From Isobaculum melis (lineage in GTDB: Bacteria > Bacillota > Bacilli > Lactobacillales > Carnobacteriaceae), in assembly GCF_900111355.1 (NCBI RefSeq), contig NZ_FOHA01000001.1, positions 124,001 to 188,000 of the forward strand: a DNA stretch of 64,000 nt. Reading direction: 5' to 3'. Shown piece after piece: positions 51,654 through 63,556 of the stretch (position 1 is the stretch's first letter; each line of letters begins with the position of its first letter). A program made the translations under genes and the position numbers. A model generated the notes under the pieces. The model did not search any database, was not told where the DNA came from, and was given only the letters and a program-made list of their open reading frames with translations.

Positions 51654-52172
51654 ATGTTTGGACATTTAGTAATGGGTGCAGCAACAACATTGGGAGACAT
51701 GATTGTAACCAGTGTCTCTTTCTTGATTCTATTAGTATTGTTACGTATTTTTGCATGGAAGCCTTTAATGAACGTCATGAAGCAACGTGAAGATCACATC
51801 TCAAGTGAAATCGATAGCGCTGAAAACGCAAGAGCGGAAGCCAATCGTTTGGTTGCTGAGCAACGAAAACAAATAGATGCAACTCGTGATGAAGCTGCAA
51901 CGATTCTAACAAACGCAAAGGATGCAAGTCAAAGAGAGCATACAACGCTTATTCAAGCAGCTCATGAGGAAGTTGAAAGAATGAAACGCGATGCAAAACG
52001 AAGTATTGAATCGCAAAGACAAGAAGCAATGGATGAAGTCAAAGAGCAAGTGAGTACGTTATCACTGCAAATTGCTTCGAAATTAATTGAAAAAAATCTA
52101 TCAACCGAGGACCACAACGCTTTAGTAGACGAATTTATTGAAGGGCTAGGGGATCAAGATGAAGTTAGATAA
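51654..52172 (+). CDS. atpF: F0F1 ATP synthase subunit b
   Basis: 172 residues: one N-terminal membrane helix (about 15-35, IVTSVSFLILLVLLRIFAW) and a long charged coiled coil (ISSEIDSAENARAEANRLVA and onward). It forms the peripheral stalk that joins F0 to F1. RBS GAAGGGAGTG. The last 14 bases overlap atpH, so the two subunits are coupled in translation. Confidence 0.93.
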   Translation: MFGHLVMGAATTLGDMIVTSVSFLILLVLLRIFAWKPLMNVMKQREDHISSEIDSAENARAEANRLVAEQRKQIDATRDEAATILTNAKDASQREHTTLIQAAHEEVERMKRDAKRSIESQRQEAMDEVKEQVSTLSLQIASKLIEKNLSTEDHNALVDEFIEGLGDQDEVR

Positions 52173-52701
52173 GTATACAGTAGCAGTCCGCTATGCAAAA
52201 GCTTACTTCTTACTAGCTGAAAAAAAAGGTTGTTTAGAACAAGCTTTTGACAATATGATGGATTTGCGTCAAATATTTCAAAATAACCCAGGATTAGGAC
52301 CTATTTTGACAGATGCAAGGTTAACCCTTCAAGAGAAGAGACCCATGGTGGCGACGTTAACTGAGTACTTACCAGAACTCATGCAAAACTTTGTTCAAAT
52401 GGTATTTGACTATGGTCGAATGGAAGATATGGAACTAATCATTGATGAGTTTGAGAAATTATATGATTTAGAAAAAGGAACGATTTTGGCAACTGCTAAA
52501 ACAGCTGTTCCATTAACCGAAGAACAAATGACAAAGCTTTCTGATGCATTTGCTAAAAAAATGAAGGCAACAAAAGTCATGTTAACCAATATTGTCGATC
52601 CTAGTTTATTAGGTGGCGTTATTGTTGAAGCAGGAGATCTTGTTTTTGATGGGAGCATTAAAACAAATTTAGAAAAATTAGAAAAACAAATGAATAATTG
52701 A
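52159..52701 (+). CDS. atpH: F0F1 ATP synthase subunit delta
   Basis: 180 residues with the helical delta N-terminal domain (VAVRYAKAYFLLAEKKGCLE) and the conserved C-terminal segment DPSLLGGVIVEAGDLVFDGSIK. Delta caps the F1 head and links to subunit b. Start ATG lies inside atpF; GGGGATCAAG upstream serves as the site. Confidence 0.93.
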   Translation: MKLDKYTVAVRYAKAYFLLAEKKGCLEQAFDNMMDLRQIFQNNPGLGPILTDARLTLQEKRPMVATLTEYLPELMQNFVQMVFDYGRMEDMELIIDEFEKLYDLEKGTILATAKTAVPLTEEQMTKLSDAFAKKMKATKVMLTNIVDPSLLGGVIVEAGDLVFDGSIKTNLEKLEKQMNN

Positions 52702-52722
52702 GCGAAACAAGCAAAGAGGTGA

Positions 52723-54282
<1,560 letters not shown>

Positions 54283-54321
54283 TTTAGATAAGATTCTGGT
54301 AAATAAGGGTGGTGAATATCA

Positions 54322-56671
<2,350 letters not shown>

Positions 56672-56691
56672 GTTAAAAACAATTCTCTTTT

Positions 56692-56739
56692 AGATGTCTC
56701 TGAAGTAGATGGAGAACACTGTCATTTTCAGATACATCT
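56692..56739 (+). other. intercistronic hairpin between atpD and atpC
   Basis: AGATGTCTCTGAA / TTCAGATACATCT, 13 bp with one mismatch and a 22-base loop. It has no U-tail, so it is more likely an mRNA-stabilising or processing structure than a terminator. Confidence 0.5.
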
Positions 56740-56772
56740 TAATCTAAATGAAAAAAGAAAGGTGGATAACCA

Positions 56773-57195
56773 ATGTCTTTTATGCAAGTTAATATTGTGA
56801 CACCTGATGGGATTGTATTTAGCCACCGTGCTGAAATGATTGTTGCTAAAACACTTGATGGAGAAATCGGTATTCTTCCAAAACATGCACCGATTATTGT
56901 TCCTTTAAAAATTGATGAAGTTCGAGTGGAAAGGGTTGGTCCTGAAAACTGGAATAACGCAATTGCGGTCAACGGTGGTGTCATGGAAGTTCGAGATAAT
57001 GTTTGTAATATTATTGCGGATAGTGCGGAAAGAGCACGAGATATTGATTTGAGTCGTGCTGAAAAAGCCAAACTTAGAGCAGAAAAACGCATTGAATCTG
57101 CGAAACAAGTTGCAGACAGTGATGAGCTGCGAAGAGCAACAGTTGCTTTACACAAAGCAATCAATCGTATCAGTGTTTCAGGTCACCGAAGATAA
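56773..57195 (+). CDS. atpC: F0F1 ATP synthase subunit epsilon
   Basis: 140 residues: N-terminal beta sandwich (VNIVTPDGIVFSHRAEMIVA, TLDGEIGILPKHAPIIVPLK) and a C-terminal helical hairpin (AERARDIDLSRAEKAKLRAE). It is the rotor subunit that inhibits ATP hydrolysis. RBS AAGAAAGGTGG. The last gene of the operon, followed by a strong terminator. Confidence 0.95.
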   Translation: MSFMQVNIVTPDGIVFSHRAEMIVAKTLDGEIGILPKHAPIIVPLKIDEVRVERVGPENWNNAIAVNGGVMEVRDNVCNIIADSAERARDIDLSRAEKAKLRAEKRIESAKQVADSDELRRATVALHKAINRISVSGHRR

Positions 57196-57216
57196 GAAAC
57201 CCATTCATTATGATGG

Positions 57217-57260
57217 AAAAAGAGAGATCACAAATAGCTCATGTGATCTCTCTTTTTTGT
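57217..57260 (+). terminator. terminator of the ATP synthase operon
   Basis: Stem AAAAAGAGAGATCACA / TGTGATCTCTCTTTTT with a 9-base loop and a T-run. Confidence 0.9.
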
Positions 57261-57384
57261 ATGGCTGTAAACGAACCGAATTGCTAAGCATATTTTTCCT
57301 TTCCTACCGAACATTTTTACTTTATCTATCATTACAAATATGTTACACTATACTTTGCTTTAAGAAAAAGAAAAGAGGAAGAAA

Positions 57385-57621
57385 ATGGCGCAATTTGGAT
57401 GGAATGCACTCTTACAAATCGTTTCACATTTTTTCTTTATTATGGTCAGCTTTTGGGCGCTACAAGCTTTAAGAATTGAACATCTTATAAAGAAAGATCA
57501 AGTAACACGAGCAAGATTACTTTATATTTTGTTGGCTGTTGCAATTGGCTTGAATGTAAGTAACTTCTTTTTGGATATTGTGGTGCAAACTAAAAATATT
57601 CCATTTATCTTTTCAACCTAA
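57385..57621 (+). CDS. DUF1146 small membrane protein
   Basis: 78 residues with two predicted helices (LLQIVSHFFFIMVSFWALQA and LLYILLAVAIGLNVSNFFLD) and the short RIEHLIKKDQ segment between them. This matches the DUF1146/YwzB family, which lies between the ATP synthase operon and murA in many Firmicutes. Function unknown. RBS AGAGGAAG before ATG 57385. Confidence 0.85.
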   Translation: MAQFGWNALLQIVSHFFFIMVSFWALQALRIEHLIKKDQVTRARLLYILLAVAIGLNVSNFFLDIVVQTKNIPFIFST

Positions 57622-57713
57622 TGAATAAAAAAATTAACTTAAATCATACAACAAAGGCTTCTTATCGGATTGAGTAATGATTATGGAAGCAAACAATCTT
57701 CGGAGGGATAATC

Positions 57714-59018
57714 ATGGAAAAAATAATTGTTCGTGGTGGGAAAAGCCTGAAAGGAACAGTTAAAGTTGAGGGCGCTAAAAATGCCGTTTTACCTATTTTA
57801 GCAGCTGCTATTTTAGCAAGTGAAGGAAAAAGTCAATTAACAAATGTACCAACATTATCAGATGTCTATACAATTAATGAAGTCTTACAACATTTAAATC
57901 TAGCTGTCCAGTTTGATACAGCAAAAAATGAAGTTACATTAGACGCAACAAAGGAATTAGAATATGAAGCACCATTTGAATACGTAAGTAAAATGCGTGC
58001 CTCAATTGTTGTTATGGGACCATTATTAGCGCGTTTAGGTCATGCAAAAGTGGCTTTACCAGGTGGCTGTGCAATTGGCACACGTCCGATTGATTTGCAT
58101 TTAAAAGGCTTTGAAGCAATGGGTGCTAAGGTCATGATTGAAAATGGTTATATTGAAGCCTTCGCTGAAAAACTAGTTGGCGCAAGAATCTATCTTGATT
58201 TCCCAAGCGTAGGTGCGACACAAAATATTATGATGGCTGCGACCCTTGCTGAGGGAACAACCATTATTGAAAATGTAGCGCGTGAACCTGAAATTGTTGA
58301 TTTAGCAAACTATTTGAATAAAATGGGCGCAAATGTGAAAGGTGCAGGTACTGAAAGTATCCGTATTGAAGGGGTAACCGCTTTACATGGTACTGCACAC
58401 TCAATTATTCCAGACCGTATTGAAGCGGGCACCTTTATGGTTGCTGCTGCAATGACACAAGGAAATGTTCTAGTTGAAGATGCTTTGACTGAGCACTTAT
58501 TACCCCTTATTTCTAAATTAAAGGAAATGGGTGTAGAAATTGTTGAAGAAAAAAATGGGATTCGTGTGATTGGACCTGAGAAATTAATAGCCACAGATGT
58601 TAAAACAATGCCACATCCAGGTTTCCCAACGGATATGCAGGCGCAAATGACTGCTATTCAATTAATGGCTCAAGGAACAAGCATGATGACTGAAACTGTG
58701 TTTGAAAATCGTTTCATGCATATGGAAGAATTAAGAAGAATGAATGCTAATTTTAAAGTAGAGGGACAATCTTTAATTATTGAAGGTCCTACTTCATTAA
58801 AAGGAGCAGAGGTAGCAGCAACAGATTTACGTGCAGCTGCAGCGCTCATTCTATCTGGCCTTTGCGCAGCTGGTTATACAACCGTTACACATTTAGAATA
58901 TTTAGATAGAGGCTATTTTGAATTCCATAAAAAATTACAGCAATTAGGTGCTGATATTGAACGAGTAGATAGTATGGTGATTGAAGAAAAAGGTAGTCTT
59001 GATAAAATATTTGCTTAA
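57714..59018 (+). CDS. murA: UDP-N-acetylglucosamine 1-carboxyvinyltransferase
   Basis: 434 residues with the catalytic Cys119 in [16 protein letters not shown], so the enzyme should be sensitive to fosfomycin. N-terminal [20 protein letters not shown] and C-terminal [19 protein letters not shown]-type motifs are intact. It adds enolpyruvate to UDP-GlcNAc, the first step committed to peptidoglycan. Low-GC Gram-positives usually carry two murA genes; this is the copy next to the ATP synthase operon. RBS CGGAGGG. A terminator follows. Confidence 0.95.
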   Translation: MEKIIVRGGKSLKGTVKVEGAKNAVLPILAAAILASEGKSQLTNVPTLSDVYTINEVLQHLNLAVQFDTAKNEVTLDATKELEYEAPFEYVSKMRASIVVMGPLLARLGHAKVALPGGCAIGTRPIDLHLKGFEAMGAKVMIENGYIEAFAEKLVGARIYLDFPSVGATQNIMMAATLAEGTTIIENVAREPEIVDLANYLNKMGANVKGAGTESIRIEGVTALHGTAHSIIPDRIEAGTFMVAAAMTQGNVLVEDALTEHLLPLISKLKEMGVEIVEEKNGIRVIGPEKLIATDVKTMPHPGFPTDMQAQMTAIQLMAQGTSMMTETVFENRFMHMEELRRMNANFKVEGQSLIIEGPTSLKGAEVAATDLRAAAALILSGLCAAGYTTVTHLEYLDRGYFEFHKKLQQLGADIERVDSMVIEEKGSLDKIFA

Positions 59019-59020
59019 AA

Positions 59021-59069
59021 CACAAAATAAGAAAAGAGGAAAATCTTCCTTTTTTCTTATTTTGTTTTA
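59021..59069 (+). terminator. terminator of murA
   Basis: Stem CAAAATAAGAAAAGAGGA / TTCCTTTTTTCTTATTTTG (a few unpaired bases), followed by T-rich sequence. Confidence 0.8.
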
Positions 59070-59120
59070 TTTTTTAGTAAAAATTTAATAGAAATAGTTA
59101 TTTCAGATTTTTTCGAACTA

Positions 59121-59129
59121 TGGTATAAT
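59121..59129 (+). promoter_or_regulatory. extended -10 promoter of mbl
   Basis: TGGTATAAT, an extended -10 element, about 70 bases before the mbl start. The untranslated leader has a short hairpin GTTCTG / CAGAAC at 59143-59160. Confidence 0.55.
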
Positions 59130-59199
59130 TTTAAATTAGATGGTTCTGCTTTGACAGAACTAAAAGAGACTGTAACGATATTGGGAGGAGAACAAGGTA

Positions 59200-60186
59200 A
59201 TGGCGAAAGATATTGGGGTAGATTTAGGCACAGCTAATGTGTTGATACATGTAAAAGGAAAAGGAATCGTATTGAATGAACCATCTGTTGTTGCAATTGA
59301 TACGACGACTGGACGCGTACTAGCCGTTGGTTCTGAAGCATATAGAATGGTAGGACGTACTTCAGGAAATATTCGTGTGATTCGTCCATTAAAAGATGGT
59401 GTGATTGCAGATTTTGATATTACAGAAGCAATGCTCTCTCATTTTATTGACAGTTTAAATGTAAAAGGATTTTTATCTAAGCCAAGTATCCTCATTTGTT
59501 GTCCAACAAATATTACTTCTATTGAACAAAAAGCTATTCGCCAAGCAGCTGAAAAAAGTGGTGGAAAAAATGTGTTCTTAGAAGAGGAACCAAAAGTTGC
59601 TGCAATTGGAGCAGGTATGGATATTTTCCAACCAAGTGGAAATATGGTCATTGATATTGGCGGCGGAACAACTGATATTGCCGTGTTATCAATGGGAGAT
59701 ATTGTAACGAGCCGTTCTTTAAAATTAGCTGGAGATAAATTAGATACTGAACTGATTAACTATGTTAAAACAAACTATAAATTATTAATTGGTGAACGGA
59801 CTGCTGAAACCATTAAAATGGAAATTGGTACTGTCTTCCCAGGAAATCAAAGTGAAACAATTGAAGTTCGTGGCCGCGACTTAGTGAGTGGTCTTCCTAG
59901 AACCATTACTATTTCCTCTGAAGAAGTAGAAAGTGCTTTACATGAATCAATGGCATTAATTGTCCAACAAGCAAAAGATGTGTTAGAACAAACACCTCCA
60001 GAATTAGCTGCGGATATTATTGACCGAGGCATTATTCTAACTGGTGGTGGCGCATTACTAAATGGGATTGATCAGTTACTTTCTGAACAATTAAAAGTAC
60101 CTGTATTTGTTTCAGATCAGCCATTAGATGCTGTTGCGTTAGGAACAGGGATTTTATTAGAGAATATGAATAAAAGACGTCGCTAA
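59200..60186 (+). CDS. mbl: MreB-like cell-shape protein Mbl
   Basis: 328 residues of the actin fold. Phosphate 1 motif GVDLGTANVLIHVKGKG, phosphate 2 IDIGGGTTDIAVLS and adenosine motif LTGGGALLNG are present. Polymerises under the membrane to guide side-wall synthesis. The Mbl rather than MreB assignment rests on its place after murA and the sequence style. Presence in a coccoid or ovoid organism is not unusual in Enterococcaceae relatives. RBS GGGAGGAGAAC. Confidence 0.88.
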   Translation: MAKDIGVDLGTANVLIHVKGKGIVLNEPSVVAIDTTTGRVLAVGSEAYRMVGRTSGNIRVIRPLKDGVIADFDITEAMLSHFIDSLNVKGFLSKPSILICCPTNITSIEQKAIRQAAEKSGGKNVFLEEEPKVAAIGAGMDIFQPSGNMVIDIGGGTTDIAVLSMGDIVTSRSLKLAGDKLDTELINYVKTNYKLLIGERTAETIKMEIGTVFPGNQSETIEVRGRDLVSGLPRTITISSEEVESALHESMALIVQQAKDVLEQTPPELAADIIDRGIILTGGGALLNGIDQLLSEQLKVPVFVSDQPLDAVALGTGILLENMNKRRR

Positions 60187-60215
60187 GTTAGGAACTCTTT
60201 TGAGGTGAACAAATA

Positions 60216-60425
60216 ATGAGTGAAGTAGAACAACAAGGAAAAAAAATAAAAATTGCTTTAATTCCTGTACCATTAAAAATTTTGGCTTTTATTGTAAGTT
60301 TTATTTTGTTAGTCATTGCTGGTTTGATGATTGGCTATGGTGTTCTTGGAGATGGAAAAGCAACTGAAGTTTTCAATTCCAGTACATGGTCTCATATTAT
60401 GGAATATTTTCAGAGTGGAAAATAG
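60216..60425 (+). CDS. epuA: EpuA-type small membrane protein (annotated as RNA polymerase beta-subunit family)
   Basis: 69 residues: a charged N-terminus, one membrane helix (ILAFIVSFILLVIAGLMIGYG) and a short outer tail with STWSHIMEYF. It matches the EpuA family (PF11772), often labelled 'DNA-directed RNA polymerase subunit beta' although it is a small membrane protein. It lies between mbl and fabZ. RBS TTGAGGTGAAC. The stop overlaps a terminator stem. Confidence 0.78.
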   Translation: MSEVEQQGKKIKIALIPVPLKILAFIVSFILLVIAGLMIGYGVLGDGKATEVFNSSTWSHIMEYFQSGK

Positions 60426-60451
60426 CTTTTGCTATTTCCGCTCTTTTTTTT
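60412..60451 (+). terminator. terminator after epuA
   Basis: Stem AGAGTGGAAAATAGC / GCTATTTCCGCTCT with a bulged base and an 8-T run; it overlaps the epuA stop. Confidence 0.85.
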
Positions 60452-60502
60452 ATCTGATAAATATGATAAACTATTAGCACTAGATGCTAAAAGAGGTGCG
60501 AA

Positions 60503-60934
60503 ATGGAATTAAATATAGACGAAATTAAAAAAATATTACCCCATCGTTATCCATTTTTATTGGTGGATAAACTATTATCAGTAACAGAGGGACAAACAGC
60601 AATTGGTCTCAAAAATGTCAGTGCAAATGAACCCTTTTTTGAAGGACACTTTCCTGATTACCCAGTGATGCCAGGTGTTTTAATCATTGAAGCCTTAGCG
60701 CAGACAGCAGGTCTTTGCTTATTTGCTGGTGGCAATCCAGAAAATAAACTAGGTATGTTTGCTGGTATTGATCGTGCAAGATTTAAACGAGAAGTACGTC
60801 CTGGAGATGTTTTACAACTAGAAGTGAACATTACAAGATATCGTGGCAGTATTGCAAAAGCGACTGGCACAGCAACTGTTGCTGGAGAGCTTGCCTGTGA
60901 AGTAGACATGATGTTTGCAGTTGTTACTAAATAA
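60503..60934 (+). CDS. fabZ: 3-hydroxyacyl-ACP dehydratase FabZ
   Basis: 143 residues of the hot-dog fold, with catalytic His49 ([12 protein letters not shown]) and Glu63 ([10 protein letters not shown]) in the normal spacing, and [13 protein letters not shown] at the N-terminus. It removes water in fatty-acid elongation. It stands apart from the main fab operon here, next to mbl. It could be a FabZ/FabN pair member; the sequence does not show isomerase activity. RBS AAGAGGTGCG. Confidence 0.93.
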   Translation: MELNIDEIKKILPHRYPFLLVDKLLSVTEGQTAIGLKNVSANEPFFEGHFPDYPVMPGVLIIEALAQTAGLCLFAGGNPENKLGMFAGIDRARFKREVRPGDVLQLEVNITRYRGSIAKATGTATVAGELACEVDMMFAVVTK

Positions 60935-60939
60935 GTGAG

Positions 60940-60968
60940 AAAAGAAGACAAATTTGTCTTCTTTTTTT
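60940..60968 (+). terminator. terminator of fabZ
   Basis: Perfect palindrome AAAAGAAGACAAA / TTTGTCTTCTTTT followed by TTT. Confidence 0.85.
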
Positions 60969-61018
60969 AATGCCTTTTAGCTTTATTTACGTAAATTATC
61001 TAATAGGAGGTGAGAAAG

Positions 61019-61342
61019 ATGAATCAAGTATCAATGATAGGTCGTTTTGTAAGAGAGGTAACCTTAAATTTCACAACTGAAAATAAGCCTGTCTTAAATA
61101 ACACACTAGCTGTCAGAAGAAGATTTAAAAATGAGCACCATCAAACGGCCGATTTTATCCCCGTTATTGCTTGGGGAAGTGTTGCAACTGTCATCGCAGA
61201 CCATTGTGAAAAAGGAATGCTAGTTGGAACCACAGGCAGAATTCAATCCCGCACTTACATGAATAAACAGGATGAAAAAATATTTTCTTTAGAGTATATA
61301 ATAGAAGAAATTCAATTTTTACAACCTAAAAAAAGTGAATAA
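61019..61342 (+). CDS. short single-stranded DNA-binding protein
   Basis: 107 residues, one OB fold (NQVSMIGRFVREVTLNFTTE, FIPVIAWGSVATVIADHCEK, GTTGRIQSRTYMNKQDEKIF). Canonical SsbA proteins are about 160-180 residues and end in an acidic DDDIPF-type tip. This one stops at LQPKKSE with no tip, so it resembles the short SsbB/second-copy type. The ATG at 61019 follows AGGAGG; the GTG at 61010 lies inside that site. Likely a paralogue, not the essential SSB. Confidence 0.85.
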   Translation: MNQVSMIGRFVREVTLNFTTENKPVLNNTLAVRRRFKNEHHQTADFIPVIAWGSVATVIADHCEKGMLVGTTGRIQSRTYMNKQDEKIFSLEYIIEEIQFLQPKKSE

Positions 61343-61386
61343 ATGCTTATTTAACGTTCTTTTTGCTAGAAAAAGGGTGTATTACT

Positions 61387-61403
61387 TGTTAAAAATGTGT
61401 AAT
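61387..61403 (+). promoter_or_regulatory. possible WalR (YycF) box
   Basis: TGTTAA-AAATG-TGTAAT fits the TGTWAH-N5-TGTWAH WalR pattern exactly. It lies about 380 bases before the LysM/3D gene, a typical WalRK-type target. The distance is large, and such short motifs occur by chance in AT-rich DNA. Confidence 0.4.
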
Positions 61404-61780
61404 AAAACATGTTTAATGGGGAATATTTGCCCATTATGAGAGAAAAATGGGTCTAAAGGACTAGTTTTTTATGAATTGTTGTAACAGAATTTCACAAAAT
61501 TTATAGAAAAAACTTTTTTTAGAAAATGATTCACTAAAAAAATCAAAAATTCCCATTTTTTATCATTGGCTTTATATCAGTGTTTTAAGCCGTTTATTAA
61601 GTGTTTTATTGAAAAATATTCTAAAATTATTTTTTTAGAATTGTCAGAATCATTACGAATGTAACAATAAAAACTGTGAAATCGCCTTTTAAGTCACACA
61701 CCCTTAACTACCTAGTAACCTAACATAGTTTTTTAAATGTTAAGATTTTTCAGGTAAGATAAAGGGAGGGAATAATTCTT
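61404..61780. other. AT-rich leader region before the LysM/3D gene
   Basis: About 375 bases of AT-rich DNA without an open frame. It includes a small hairpin (TAATGGG / CCCATTA, 61414-61436) and T- and A-runs. I recognise no riboswitch class. A long untranslated leader is possible, as for other secreted peptidoglycan-modifying proteins. Confidence 0.5.
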
Positions 61781-62668
61781 ATGAGAAAGACAATCGTATC
61801 AGCTGCAGTAGTTGGCATGTTAGCCATTGGTGCTAGTGTATCTACAGTATTTGCTGCAACAGGTGAAACAGTGTCAGATAAGAATGAAACACAAACAAAC
61901 ACAGTGACAGAAATTGGTCAACTATTTAATGGGGAAACACCAGACCAGTCATTTGAAACAAAAATGGTGAACTTAAACGAATTGACAGCAACAGAAAAAA
62001 TGAATAATAAAGATTCAAAAGGCGTAAAAGAACCAAAACCATTGGTTTCATATACAGTACAAAAAGGAGATACTCTTGAAAGCCTTGCGGCAACATTTGA
62101 AGTAGATGCTAATGAGCTACACAAATGGAATCAAGAGGTAGATGCAGCGACAGTTGTTGAACCTGGACAAATCGTTGTTTTCAAAACCTATCATGATGTA
62201 GCGGCTTATCAAGCACAAAGAGAAGCAGAAGTTGCAGCTCAAGAAGCAGAAGCTCAGGCAGCAGCAGAACAAGCTGCTCAAGAAGAAGCGGAAGCTCAAG
62301 CGCAAGAAGTAGCGGCTCAAGAAGAGGCTCAAGCGCAACAACAAGCAACAGCTCCAGTTGGAACACCAGTAGCACCAACATCAGGTACTACCGTAACGGT
62401 TAGTGCATCAGCTTATAGCTATGCGCAACCAGGATTAAGCAGCTTCACTTCATTAGGAATTGATTTATCAGTTAATCCACAAGTGATTGCAGTAGATCCA
62501 AGTGTGATTCCATTAGGCTCACGTGTTTACGTTGAAGGTTATGGCGAAGCCATTGCTGGAGATACCGGTGGCGCAATTAGTGGTAATAGAATTGATGTTC
62601 ACTTTTCATCTGTAGCAGCATGTTATGGTTGGGGAATGCGCACAGTTCAAGTAACAATCTTAGACTAA
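61781..62668 (+). CDS. secreted LysM and 3D-domain cell-wall protein
   Basis: 295 residues. Signal peptide 1-25 (VVGMLAIGASVSTVFAA). A LysM domain at about 86-130 (YTVQKGDTLESLAATFEVDA) binds peptidoglycan. A Gln/Ala/Glu-rich linker runs from about 145 to 195. The C-terminal 3D domain (about 205-295) carries the AYSYAQPGLSS, VIAVDPSVIPLGSRVYVEGY and GDTGGAISGNRIDVHF motifs, with the three conserved aspartates of a lytic transglycosylase/MltA-like barrel. It probably cleaves or remodels the wall. A possible WalR box lies upstream. RBS AAAGGGAGGG. Confidence 0.88.
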   Translation: MRKTIVSAAVVGMLAIGASVSTVFAATGETVSDKNETQTNTVTEIGQLFNGETPDQSFETKMVNLNELTATEKMNNKDSKGVKEPKPLVSYTVQKGDTLESLAATFEVDANELHKWNQEVDAATVVEPGQIVVFKTYHDVAAYQAQREAEVAAQEAEAQAAAEQAAQEEAEAQAQEVAAQEEAQAQQQATAPVGTPVAPTSGTTVTVSASAYSYAQPGLSSFTSLGIDLSVNPQVIAVDPSVIPLGSRVYVEGYGEAIAGDTGGAISGNRIDVHFSSVAACYGWGMRTVQVTILD

Positions 62669-62681
62669 AAAAATAAATGAA

Positions 62682-62709
62682 GCACAGGCCAAGTGGTCTG
62701 TGTTTTTTT
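62682..62709 (+). terminator. terminator of the LysM/3D gene
   Basis: Stem CACAGGCCA / TGGTCTGTG with G-U pairing and a run of seven T. Confidence 0.8.
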
Positions 62710-62836
62710 ATTCAATCATGAATTTTTTATGAAGAAAGTAGCATCTTTTTAAGTCTTTATGCCCCCTTTCTTTTTTTGTGAGACGAAGCATAGTATAATA
62801 CTAAATAGGAGTAGTAGAAAATGATGAGGTGAGCAG

Positions 62837-63556
62837 ATGAAACTATTAATGATAGAGGATAATGTTTCAGTAAGTGAAATGATGGAGATGTTTTTTTCAA
62901 AAGAAGGCTGGGATGCTACTTTTAAATTAGATGGTAAAGAAGGGCTAGAGACCTTTTTAGCTTGCCCAGATGAATGGGATATTGTGACCTTAGATTTAAA
63001 TTTGCCTTCAATGGATGGGATGCAAATTTGTAGAGAAATGCGTAAAGTGTCAGCAACCGTTCCAATTATTATGCTCACTGCAAAAGATTCAGAAAGTGAT
63101 CAAGTGATTGGCTTAGAAATTGGTGCAGATGACTATGTTACGAAGCCTTTTAGTCCGCTGACATTAATTGCCCGTATCAAGGCCTTACACCGGCGTGCTG
63201 ATTTACTCACAACAGATCCTGTCAAAACAGCAGCAGAAGAAGCTTTTGATATTGTCACAAAGCATTTTAAATTAAGTACAAAAACAAGAGAAGTTTATAT
63301 TGATGATTATTTAATTGAGGGCTTAACACCCAAAGAATTTGAGTTATTGTATACATTAAGTAAAAATCCAAAGCAAGTTTTCTCAAGAGAACAATTATTA
63401 AGTTTAGTTTGGGACTATCAATATTATGGTGACGAACGAACTGTTGATGCTCATATTAAAAAATTACGACAAAAAATTGAAACAAGTGGACGTCAACTCA
63501 TTCAAACGGTTTGGGGTGTTGGGTATAAGTTTGATGATGCTGGAGATGAGAGTTAG
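62837..63556 (+). CDS. OmpR-family response regulator
   Basis: 239 residues: a receiver domain (1-120) with acidic pocket Glu7-Asp8, phosphoacceptor Asp53 in TLDLNLPSMDG, and Lys103 in VTKPFSP, then a winged-helix DNA-binding domain (about 140-235, LTPKEFELLYTLSKNPKQVF, RTVDAHIKKLRQKIE, VWGVGYKF). It is followed directly by a histidine kinase gene. It is not the WalR/YycF of the conserved walRK operon as far as context shows. Its signal is unknown. The -10 TATAAT (62794) and GAGGTGAGC precede it. Confidence 0.9.
   Translation: MKLLMIEDNVSVSEMMEMFFSKEGWDATFKLDGKEGLETFLACPDEWDIVTLDLNLPSMDGMQICREMRKVSATVPIIMLTAKDSESDQVIGLEIGADDYVTKPFSPLTLIARIKALHRRADLLTTDPVKTAAEEAFDIVTKHFKLSTKTREVYIDDYLIEGLTPKEFELLYTLSKNPKQVFSREQLLSLVWDYQYYGDERTVDAHIKKLRQKIETSGRQLIQTVWGVGYKFDDAGDES

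Noticed and set aside
57056-57472. 138-codon forward frame across the atpC end and the terminator
   Set aside because: Runs through atpC in another frame, through a strong terminator and into the DUF1146 gene; no ribosome binding site.
62117-62381. Leu-rich reverse frames inside the LysM/3D gene
   Set aside because: They arise from the Gln/Ala/Glu-rich linker read backwards.
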